DNA of 6,094 nucleotides from Actinomycetota bacterium (GTDB taxonomy: Bacteria > Actinomycetota > Thermoleophilia > UBA2241), in contig PMKK01000081.1 in assembly GCA_003157715.1 (NCBI GenBank), positions 1-6,094 of the forward strand. Reading direction: 5' to 3'. Below are positions 1-4,958 of the stretch, piece after piece. The position numbers and the translations under genes are program-made. How positions within the stretch are numbered: position 1 is the stretch's first letter; every line of letters begins with the position of its first letter. Under the pieces are notes generated by a model. The model had not been told where the DNA came from and made no database searches. It saw only the letters and a list, made by a program, of their open reading frames with translations.

Positions 1-591
1 GACGAGATCGAGAAGGCCCACCCCGACGTCTTCAACGCGTTGCTGCAGATCCTGGACGACGGGCGTCTGACCGACAGCAAGGGGCGCACGGTCGACTTTA
101 AGAACTCGGTGATCATCATGACGAGCAACGTGGGCAGCGGCACGATCCGCCAGCAACAGCTCGGTTTCAGCCGCGAGAACAGCCACGAGGCCAGCCACGA
201 GAGCTTCGAAAAGCGCCTGATGGCTGAGTTGCGCCACACCTTCAAGCCCGAGTTTCTGAACCGTGTCGACGACATCATCGTCTTCGACCCTCTGAGCAAG
301 GAGCAGCTCGAACAGATCGTCGACCTGCTGCTCGAGCACACCCGTGGGCTCGTCGAGGGACAGGGCATGCATCTCGAGGTGACCGCGGCCGCCCGGGCGA
401 AGATCGTCGACGAAGGCTACGACGTCGAGTTCGGCGCCCGTCCGCTGCGGCGCGCGATCCAGCGCCTGCTCGAGAACCCGCTCTCCAGCGAGCTGCTGCG
501 CGGCAGTTTTCGCTCCGGTGACACGATCAAAGTCGACGCCGGTCCGAACGGCGACCTGGCTTTCGCCAAGGTCGAAAGGTCCGTTGTCTGA
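1..591 (+). CDS. clpC: ATP-dependent Clp unfoldase ClpC, C-terminal part (5' truncated)
   Basis: This is the last 196 codons of a class I Clp/Hsp100 AAA+ unfoldase; the true start lies before the window. It opens on the D2 Walker B acidic pair (D1-E2, in DEIEKAHPDVFN). Then come sensor 1 (MTSN, N43), the arginine finger region (EFLNR, R88) and sensor 2 in the D2 small domain (GARPLRR, R147). The tripeptide LGF at residues 54-56 sits where ClpA/ClpC/ClpX carry the ClpP-docking loop. ClpB disaggregases lack this loop, so the protein is a ClpP partner rather than ClpB. By family knowledge it unfolds substrates in the cytosol and threads them into ClpP, usually with adaptors. The C-terminus is short, ending soon after the small domain. 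The internal TTG at 40 is not a start. ClpC is preferred over ClpA or ClpE from the general wording, but the N-domain and linker that would settle it are not visible. Confidence 0.88.
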   Translation, partial: DEIEKAHPDVFNALLQILDDGRLTDSKGRTVDFKNSVIIMTSNVGSGTIRQQQLGFSRENSHEASHESFEKRLMAELRHTFKPEFLNRVDDIIVFDPLSKEQLEQIVDLLLEHTRGLVEGQGMHLEVTAAARAKIVDEGYDVEFGARPLRRAIQRLLENPLSSELLRGSFRSGDTIKVDAGPNGDLAFAKVERSVV

Positions 592-612
592 GGTCGCGGC
601 TTTGCCTATAGT
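584..612 (+). promoter_or_regulatory. sigma70-type promoter overlapping the clpC stop
   Basis: A -35 box TTGTCT (584-589) and a -10 box TATAGT (607-612) are separated by exactly 17 bp, close to the primary sigma factor consensus. The -35 box ends on the T of the clpC stop codon TGA (589-591). The predicted transcript start, 6-7 bases after the -10, falls on or next to the A of the ATG at 619, so the message would be leaderless. This is a sequence-based prediction only. Confidence 0.65.
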
Positions 613-618
613 TGCTGC

Positions 619-816
619 ATGGCACGCATGCGCTCGTTCGTCTTCGGCAGCCTCCTGGGCGGCATTTTCAGCGCCGCCCTGACGCTTCGTCTCAGCAACC
701 TGCGCGGCGCGCGGCTCGTGGTGGCTCGTGGCGGGCGCGCGACCTCCGCCTTCGCCGGACCTCCGTGCGCTCAAGGATCCTGCGGTGCGGGCGACAAAGA
801 AACTACAGACAACTGA
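619..816 (+). CDS. putative leaderless small membrane protein, 65 aa
   Basis: I do not recognise this gene. It encodes 65 residues with one hydrophobic segment at about 7-23 (FVFGSLLGGIFSAALTL) behind a basic start (MARMR), consistent with a single membrane anchor, positive side in. The rest is Gly/Ala/Arg-rich, with two cysteines (C50, C55) and an acidic end. The Gly-rich helix vaguely recalls the small YtxH-like or glycine-zipper proteins of Gram-positive bacteria, but no motif fixes a family. The main support for expression is the near-consensus promoter at 584-612, whose predicted start coincides with this ATG. There is no Shine-Dalgarno sequence, as expected for a leaderless message. A second in-frame ATG lies at codon 4. 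The gap to the next gene is 72 bases. The C-terminal half looks poorly constrained, so a frameshifted remnant or a non-coding leader for the downstream genes remains possible. Confidence 0.45.
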   Translation: MARMRSFVFGSLLGGIFSAALTLRLSNLRGARLVVARGGRATSAFAGPPCAQGSCGAGDKETTDN

Positions 817-876
817 CCGAGGCGGGCGCGGGCGACAGTCCGATGCACGCGGCTGCCAGGACCAGCTTTCAGCGTG

Positions 877-882
877 AAGGAG
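877..882 (+). promoter_or_regulatory. Shine-Dalgarno deciding the GTG start at 889
   Basis: AAGGAG at 877-882 lies six bases before the GTG at 889. The alternative in-frame GTG at 874 overlaps this site and has no comparable motif upstream. The ribosome site therefore favours the shorter 131-aa product. Confidence 0.65.
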
Positions 883-888
883 TACTCC

Positions 889-1284
889 GTGGAGTTCTTT
901 CTATTCGACGAGGAGAAGACCGTGGACGACCAGCCGGTGATCGTACGGACGGGCGACCTCGGGCATGAGTTCAAGGTGGAGATCGGGTTTCTCGAGCTCG
1001 AGGTGGTCGCCTACACAGGCAACCTGAAGATCGTGGGCTACGCCCACTTCGGCAACGGCGGCCGCACGACGGCTCGCCGTTCGTCGGACCACCTGCGCCA
1101 TATCACCGACAGCAAGCTGACGCTGTCGCGGGCCAGCATCTACCGCGCCGACAGCGATGTGCTGGTCGAGACCGTGCCGTACGCCGTGATCAACCTCGAC
1201 CGCGTCGACGTCGTCTACGCTCGCGATGTGCCCGACGACGAGGCAGACGCGCCGGCCGCGCCGGCTGAGCCGGCCGACAAGTAG
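889..1284 (+). CDS. conserved-looking hypothetical protein, 131 aa
   Basis: Function unknown. I start it at GTG 889 because a good AAGGAG sits six bases upstream; a GTG at 874 would add five residues. The protein looks like a compact, mostly beta fold. Strands of alternating hydrophobics appear at about 16-21, 27-42, 45-53, 77-84 and 97-110. A basic/polar turn RRSSDHLR (63-70) is followed by LTLS and a strand ending AVINLDRVDVVYARDV. The last 18 residues (PDDEADAPAAPAEPADK region) are an acidic Ala/Pro tail, probably disordered. No signal peptide, membrane segment or catalytic triad is evident. The pattern (LKIVG..., R-SSDHL, LTLS..., viN.drV..V) recalls small actinobacterial and chloroflexal proteins of unknown function such as DUF6812; I offer that name tentatively, from memory. 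It is six bases upstream of the metallo-hydrolase gene, so the two are almost surely co-transcribed. Confidence 0.78.
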   Translation: MEFFLFDEEKTVDDQPVIVRTGDLGHEFKVEIGFLELEVVAYTGNLKIVGYAHFGNGGRTTARRSSDHLRHITDSKLTLSRASIYRADSDVLVETVPYAVINLDRVDVVYARDVPDDEADAPAAPAEPADK

Positions 1285-1290
1285 GCGCCG

Positions 1291-1995
1291 GTGTACTCGG
1301 TCGACGTTCTGCTGCCCACTGCGCGGTTTGCCTTCGCGGTCGACGGCGCCCGCGTCGAGGTCGCGCCCGAGCACCGCTCTCCCGAGGGCTACGCCGTCTA
1401 CGAGAAGCTCGCCGCCGAGCGCGCGGTGGTCGGCATGACGACGTTCCCCAACACCGTGCTGCTGCGCGGGCCCAAGACGATCCTCGTCGATCCCGGCATG
1501 CACCTCCAGAACGAGCCGGTCGTCAAGGCGCTGGCGGCCCGCGGACTCGGGGTCGACGATCTCGACTTCATCGCCCTGACGCACGCGCACTTCGACCATG
1601 CGGGCGCCTGCGCCGACGTGCCCGGGCCGGTCGTCGTCCACCAGCTCGAGCTCGACGACCCCGACTGGCCGATGGTGACAGGGCTTCTGCCCACGGCGCG
1701 CCTGCGGCTGCTGTCGGGCGACGCCGGCGAGCTTACCCCGGGCATCACCTGGGTGCGCACGCCGGGTCACACCGAGGGTGGCGTCTGTTTCAGGGTCGAC
1801 ACCGCGGAGGGTCTCGTGGTGCTGGCCGGCGACACCATCGGGCCGCTGCGCGACGATTTTGAGCGTGCCGCGGCCAGCGCACGGCCGGTCGAGGGGTCCG
1901 ATCCGGTCCTGACCGCCTCCTGGCGGGCGATAGCGTCGTGGCGGGCCGCGCTGCTGATCGCCGGACATGTGCCGCCCTTCGCCCCCACGGCGTAG
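1291..1995 (+). CDS. metallo-beta-lactamase-fold hydrolase
   Basis: This 234-aa protein is a complete MBL-fold hydrolase of the glyoxalase II/MBLAC1-like size class. The dinuclear metal set is intact: HAHFDH (H98, H100, D102, H103), H160 in TPGHTEGG, the bridging D181 in LAGDT, and H226 in AGHVPPF. The first conserved strand motif ILVDPG is at 64-69. The substrate cannot be told from these residues; family members hydrolyse thioesters, lactones, phosphodiesters or act on RNA. There is no signal peptide, so it is probably cytosolic. The GTG start is six bases after the previous stop. An imperfect Shine-Dalgarno AAGTAGG (1279-1285, one mismatch) overlaps that stop, which indicates translational linkage with the 131-aa protein. 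Length and motif order are normal. A long reading frame on the opposite strand here is a GC-driven shadow. Confidence 0.9.
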   Translation: MYSVDVLLPTARFAFAVDGARVEVAPEHRSPEGYAVYEKLAAERAVVGMTTFPNTVLLRGPKTILVDPGMHLQNEPVVKALAARGLGVDDLDFIALTHAHFDHAGACADVPGPVVVHQLELDDPDWPMVTGLLPTARLRLLSGDAGELTPGITWVRTPGHTEGGVCFRVDTAEGLVVLAGDTIGPLRDDFERAAASARPVEGSDPVLTASWRAIASWRAALLIAGHVPPFAPTA

Positions 1996-2021
1996 CCGCT
2001 TCGGCTGACCTGCAGGCCGCC

Positions 2022-2087
2022 GGACCTCGCCGTTCGCTGGATTTCGCCGGTCGCGGGCCCCGCCGTTCGCCGGGCTCCGCCGGTCGC
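2022..2087. repeat. two-copy 33-bp tandem repeat in the intergenic region
   Basis: Copies at 2022-2054 and 2055-2087 match at 27 of 33 positions by hand alignment. All six differences are transitions (2024/2057, 2027/2060, 2038/2071, 2041/2074, 2042/2075, 2044/2077). At each one the first copy has A or T and the second has G or C. The repeat fills the space between the MBL-gene stop and the FmdB promoter, and its second copy reaches the expected -35 position. Its centre contains GCGGG-C-CCCGC (2053-2063), a short dyad. Confidence 0.7.
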
Positions 2088-2102
2088 CGTCGGGCGGCCC
2101 TG

Positions 2103-2111
2103 TGCTAGACT
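2103..2111 (+). promoter_or_regulatory. extended -10 promoter for the FmdB-GGDEF/EAL unit
   Basis: TGC followed by TAGACT (2106-2111) forms an extended -10 element (TGn-TAnnnT). It is an AT-rich island in an otherwise very GC-rich stretch. Transcription would begin near 2118, giving a leader of about 30 bases that holds the ribosome site of the TTG start. No good -35 is visible at the expected position (about 2083-2088), which extended -10 promoters can tolerate. Confidence 0.5.
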
Positions 2112-2136
2112 GAACGCCCGAGCCGAGAGCGAGCCC

Positions 2137-2141
2137 AGGAG
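2137..2141 (+). promoter_or_regulatory. Shine-Dalgarno for the TTG start at 2148
   Basis: AGGAG lies six bases before TTG 2148. It supports this rare start codon, and the encoded N-terminus (MPIYEYRC) is exactly where FmdB-family proteins begin. Confidence 0.75.
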
Positions 2142-2147
2142 CAGGCC

Positions 2148-2555
2148 TTGCCGATCTACGAGTACCGCTGCGAAGCGTGCGGTCACACCTTCGAGCTCTT
2201 TCAGAAATTCGCCGATAAACCCATAGAGACGTGTGAGCTTTGCGGGGCCCACGTCAACAAAGTGCTGCATCCGGTCGCCATTCACTTCAAGGGATCGGGC
2301 TTTTACACCACCGACTACGGCCGCGGCTCAAAGACGGCCCGCGCGTCCGACAGCGGCGCCAAGGCCGATGCCAGCGCCGAGACTGCGGACGGTGCCAAGT
2401 CCACGGATGCCGCCAAGCCCAGCGATGCCGCCAAGTCCGCCGGCGAGTCCAAGGCCAAGGCGGCGGGTAACGGCGACGGCGCCAAGAGCAGCAAAGCGGC
2501 GGGGAGCGGTGGCGGCGACGCGGCCAGGCCCTCGAAGACCGACAAGGCGGGGTAG
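2148..2555 (+). CDS. FmdB-family zinc ribbon protein
   Basis: The protein has 135 residues. The N-terminal 58 or so form the FmdB/CxxC_CXXC_SSSS regulatory-protein zinc ribbon: MPIYEYRC start, first knuckle C8-x2-C11, second knuckle C29-x2-C32, then the family hallmark HFKGSGFYTTDYG (46-58). From about residue 59 it is a low-complexity tail rich in Ala, Lys, Ser, Asp and Gly with degenerate DAAKS-type repeats. Such tails are common in actinobacterial members and are likely disordered. The family is named after a putative regulator of formamidase/amidase genes, but its biochemical role is not established; zinc binding is the safe statement. The TTG start is supported by AGGAG six bases upstream. 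The stop is 20 bases before the GGDEF-EAL gene, so they probably form one transcription unit. Confidence 0.92.
   Translation: MPIYEYRCEACGHTFELFQKFADKPIETCELCGAHVNKVLHPVAIHFKGSGFYTTDYGRGSKTARASDSGAKADASAETADGAKSTDAAKPSDAAKSAGESKAKAAGNGDGAKSSKAAGSGGGDAARPSKTDKAG
2406..2438 (+). repeat. 18-bp period coding repeat in the FmdB tail
   Basis: Fifteen-base units at 2406-2420 and 2424-2438 differ at one base (GATGCCGCCAAG then CCC or TCC) with an 18-bp period. They encode DAAKPS-DAAKSA. The surrounding tail keeps looser variants (GAKSTDAAK, SKAKAA, AKSSKAA), so the tail looks to have grown by short in-frame duplications. Confidence 0.6.
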
Positions 2556-2575
2556 CTCCGCCGGAACGGGTTGCC

Positions 2576-3907
2576 ATGGAGGGCCACGACGACGAGCGCA
2601 CGACCGAGCGCATCGCCCAGCAAGCGCGCGCCAACCTGCGCAATCTGGTAAGCGACGACACGCTGGCCCTGCCGTCGCTCAGCCTCATCGCCGACGGCAT
2701 CCGCCTCGAGCTCGAGAAGCGCGGCGAGGTCGCCATCCTCTACGTCGGTCTCAAGCGCTACGGCCGCCTCGAGCGCGTGTTCGGCTGGCAGGTGACCTCT
2801 GACGTGCTCGACGCCTGCTCGAGCATCCTCCAGGAGATGGTCGGCACCTCGCTGCGCAAGCTCGACGTGCTGGCCGACTTCACCCTGTCGGACAACGCCT
2901 TCATCGTCGTGCTCTCGCCGCCGCGGCGCGCCAAGGACATCTCGCGCGATGACCTGACGGCGATCAGCCGGCGTGTCTACGAGCGGCTCCAGTCCATGCT
3001 GCTGAACGACCTCGCGCCGGGTGTCTTCGACCGCGTGCATCCCTTCGTCACGGTGGCCGTGCTGCAGGCCGGCGCCGAGCTCACCTTCGAGCAGTCGCTG
3101 CAAAACGGCGTGGCGGCGGCCATGCAGGCCGCCGAGCGCGAGTGGTTGATCTACGACGACGAGCTCGAGCGCACGCTCGCCGACGCCGTCGACAACCACA
3201 GTCTCGAGCCGCTCTTCGAGGCCGTGGTCGACGTCGCCGCCCGCAAGGTGGTGGGCTACCACACGGCCATCCGCGGGCCGTTCTACTCGCCGCTGCGCCT
3301 GCCCGACGTCCTGGACGAGGTGGCGCGCCGTTCGGCGCTGCTGTCGGCCTACGGCATCGAGACGCGCGAGCTGGCGGTCGTCAAAGCAGCCGGCCTCGCG
3401 CCCGACGAGCTGCTCATGCTGAGCTGCGAGTCGGTCGAGCTGCCGGGCGCGGCGGTGCTCGCCCTGAGCGAGTTCTACTCGCTGAACAAGGCGCTCGTGC
3501 CGCAGCACGTGGTGTTCGAGCTGCAGGTGGCGGACCTCGCCGCCAACGCGGCCTCGGCGCTGCGCGTGCTGGGGCCGGTGCACGAGATGGGATTTCCGGT
3601 CTGCGTGGCGGGCGTGGGGGGCGGTCTCACGGCCTTCGAGCTGATCGCCCGGGCGCAGCCCGACTACCTGGTACTCGACCCGGTGATCAGCGCGGGCGCC
3701 ACCACCGACCCCACCTACCTCGACATCGTGCAGCTTCTGCTGCGCTTCGCGGCTCGTATCGACGCCCGCCTGATCGCCCCCGAGGTGGCCGACGCGCGCC
3801 AGATGAATGCGCTGCGCCGCGTGGGGGTCGAGCTCATGAGCGGCGAGGTCTTCGCGCGCCCCGACACCCGCCTGCCGCGGGTCGGGGCGGCCAGGCTGCC
3901 CAAGTAG
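2576..3907 (+). CDS. degenerate (catalytically dead) GGDEF-EAL protein
   Basis: The protein has 443 residues and no membrane segment or sensor domain, so it is probably cytosolic. An N-terminal GGDEF-like domain (about 25-195) opens with DDTLALPSLSL, the counterpart of the DxLTGLPNR motif. The catalytic loop has become SDNAF at 105-109, losing both glycines and both acidic residues. An EAL-like domain follows (about 205-430). GYEALLR has become GYHTAIR (EAL replaced by HTA, 229-231). The NLS asparagine aligns with S283. The EITE segment keeps only E315 (FELQV). DDFGTG has become AGVGGG (345-350), losing both aspartates. AEGVE has become APEVA, and QG has become SG (422-423). Neither c-di-GMP synthesis nor hydrolysis is plausible. 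The spacing of all motifs is kept, so the fold is likely used as a receptor or protein-interaction module (inference). The ATG start has a weak GGAACGG six bases upstream. The gene converges with an active cyclase gene. Confidence 0.86.
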   Translation: MEGHDDERTTERIAQQARANLRNLVSDDTLALPSLSLIADGIRLELEKRGEVAILYVGLKRYGRLERVFGWQVTSDVLDACSSILQEMVGTSLRKLDVLADFTLSDNAFIVVLSPPRRAKDISRDDLTAISRRVYERLQSMLLNDLAPGVFDRVHPFVTVAVLQAGAELTFEQSLQNGVAAAMQAAEREWLIYDDELERTLADAVDNHSLEPLFEAVVDVAARKVVGYHTAIRGPFYSPLRLPDVLDEVARRSALLSAYGIETRELAVVKAAGLAPDELLMLSCESVELPGAAVLALSEFYSLNKALVPQHVVFELQVADLAANAASALRVLGPVHEMGFPVCVAGVGGGLTAFELIARAQPDYLVLDPVISAGATTDPTYLDIVQLLLRFAARIDARLIAPEVADARQMNALRRVGVELMSGEVFARPDTRLPRVGAARLPK

Positions 3908-3935
3908 CCGCCGCGCCGCGGGCTCCTGCTTTCGC

Positions 3936-4838
3936 TCAGGCCGAGAGCGTGGCCGAGAGATGCTCGGGCAGGTCGGCGCTGGAGTGCACCGTCACCTGGT
4001 TGCGGCCGGCCGCCTTCGATTCGTAGAGCGCTTGGTCGGCGCGTTCGATCAGCGTCGTTTCGCCGTCGCAACTCGGGTCGTAGGGCGCCACGCCGGCGCT
4101 GGCGGTGACGTAGACGATCTCGCCGCCGCGCAGGTCGAGGGCGGTCGTCTCGATCGCCCGGCGCACGCGCTCGGCGAGCTCCAGGCCGTCCTGGGCGTCG
4201 CCGCGCAGCAGCAGGGCGAACTCCTCGCCGCCGTAGCGCGCCGCCATGTCGGCCTCGCGCACCACGGACTGAAGCGTCGCCCCTACGCGCCGCAAGAGAT
4301 CGTTGCCGGCCTCGTGGCCGTGCCGGTCGTTGAAGCGCTTGAAGTGGTCGAGGTCGAACATGATCAGCGTCAGTTCGCCGCCGTAGCGGTCGGTCTTGGT
4401 CACCTCGTTATGAAGGTAGTCGACGAACGTGCCGTAGTTGTACAGGCCGGTCAGGCGGTCGGTCAGCGACGTCGCGGCAAGGAGCTTGCGCAGGTGGTGC
4501 TGGTCGCGCTGCACGCGGCCCAGGACGAGGCCGGCAAGGCTGAAGGCCGCGAGGCCGATGATCGCCTGCCGTGCGGTGCCCGGGTCGGCCGGCTGCCGCA
4601 GGGCGAAGTAGGCGACGAAGAACCCGCCCAGCCAGCCGGCGACCAGCAGGCTGCCCAGCTCGAAGAAGAACACGGCGGAGAGCAGCAGGGGAAAGATGAA
4701 GAGCGGCCAGAGATAGAGCAGGCCGGCGGCCAGCAGCACGGCCGACACGCACACCAGCGCGCCGGCCAGAACGACGACACGGCGAATGCTGACGCGCCGT
4801 TCGACGGCATCGGGATGGAGGCTCATGGTCTTGCGCAC
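3936..4838 (-). CDS. membrane-anchored GGDEF diguanylate cyclase
   Basis: The 300-aa product would make c-di-GMP from two GTP at the inner face of the membrane. After a short basic N-terminus come about four hydrophobic segments (roughly 20-41, 44-60, 62-80 and 91-108). A short charged linker (about 108-122, RVQRDQHHLRKLL) leads into the GGDEF domain. That domain has DRLTGLYNY (127-135), FDLDHFKRFND with metal ligand D162 and guanine-contact N170, and RYGGEEF with the catalytic loop intact (203-207). It also has TASAGVA and ADQALYESKAAGRNQV. The allosteric inhibition site RxxD (R194, D197) stands five residues before GGEEF, so product feedback is expected. The N-terminal membrane region has no sensor motif I can name. 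The chosen GTG start (4836-4838) has GGAG nine bases upstream; an ATG four codons later (4824-4826) is an alternative with no clear ribosome site. It is divergent from surE. Confidence 0.93.
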   Translation of the reverse strand: MRKTMSLHPDAVERRVSIRRVVVLAGALVCVSAVLLAAGLLYLWPLFIFPLLLSAVFFFELGSLLVAGWLGGFFVAYFALRQPADPGTARQAIIGLAAFSLAGLVLGRVQRDQHHLRKLLAATSLTDRLTGLYNYGTFVDYLHNEVTKTDRYGGELTLIMFDLDHFKRFNDRHGHEAGNDLLRRVGATLQSVVREADMAARYGGEEFALLLRGDAQDGLELAERVRRAIETTALDLRGGEIVYVTASAGVAPYDPSCDGETTLIERADQALYESKAAGRNQVTVHSSADLPEHLSATLSA

Positions 4839-4942
4839 GTACGAAAGCTCCGTGTCGGTTCTGCATTCCTACGACGCGCAGGGGCGAGCTCCTCTCTGGC
4901 GTTGCCAATCCGGGCGACACCGGAGGCGACCGGACGGTGCGA

Positions 4943-4948
4943 TAGAAT
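4943..4948 (+). promoter_or_regulatory. -10 box for near-leaderless surE transcript
   Basis: TAGAAT lies ten bases before the surE ATG, so transcription would start only about 0-5 bases upstream of the start codon. There is no Shine-Dalgarno before the ATG (TCTCTCAGACG precedes it), which fits leaderless initiation. No convincing -35 is visible at 16-18 bp spacing. The box lies in the 120-bp divergent gap (4839-4958) shared with the cyclase gene. I find no convincing promoter for the minus strand in that gap. Confidence 0.45.
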
Positions 4949-4958
4949 CTCTCAGACG

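Noticed and set aside
874..888. GTG at 874 as start of the 131-aa gene
   Set aside because: The strong AAGGAG would lie inside the gene, and nothing like a ribosome site precedes 874. It remains possible if that message is translated differently.
901..1968. Long open frame on the minus strand (355 codons) across the 131-aa and MBL genes
   Set aside because: It runs opposite two well-supported genes, is Arg/Gly/Val/Asp-rich with no recognisable motif, and is typical of GC-rich mirror frames.
2029..2087. CRISPR-like or REP array
   Set aside because: Only two adjoining 33-bp copies with no unique spacers, so it is neither a CRISPR array nor a proven REP element.
2315..3583. Minus-strand open frame of 422 codons opposite FmdB and the GGDEF-EAL gene
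   Set aside because: Antisense shadow of genes with clear family motifs; its composition is His/Arg/Gln/Gly-rich with no domain pattern.
3908..3935. Possible terminator hairpin in the convergent gap (CCGC-GCC-GCGG at 3911-3921)
   Set aside because: The stem is only four base pairs with a three-base loop and no T-tract, too weak to call.
3142..4026. 294-codon plus-strand frame overlapping the EAL-like domain
   Set aside because: Out-of-frame Arg/Ala/Gly-rich shadow; the 2576-3907 frame carries the recognisable domain pattern.
4839..4900. Candidate minus-strand promoter for the cyclase (TAGGAA on the reverse strand)
   Set aside because: It lacks the final T of the -10 consensus, and no -35 is found at 16-18 bp spacing.
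3960..4958. In-frame 333-codon extension upstream of surE
   Set aside because: It is the mirror of the minus-strand diguanylate cyclase. Conserved SurE sequence begins at ATG 4959, where a -10 box is suitably placed.
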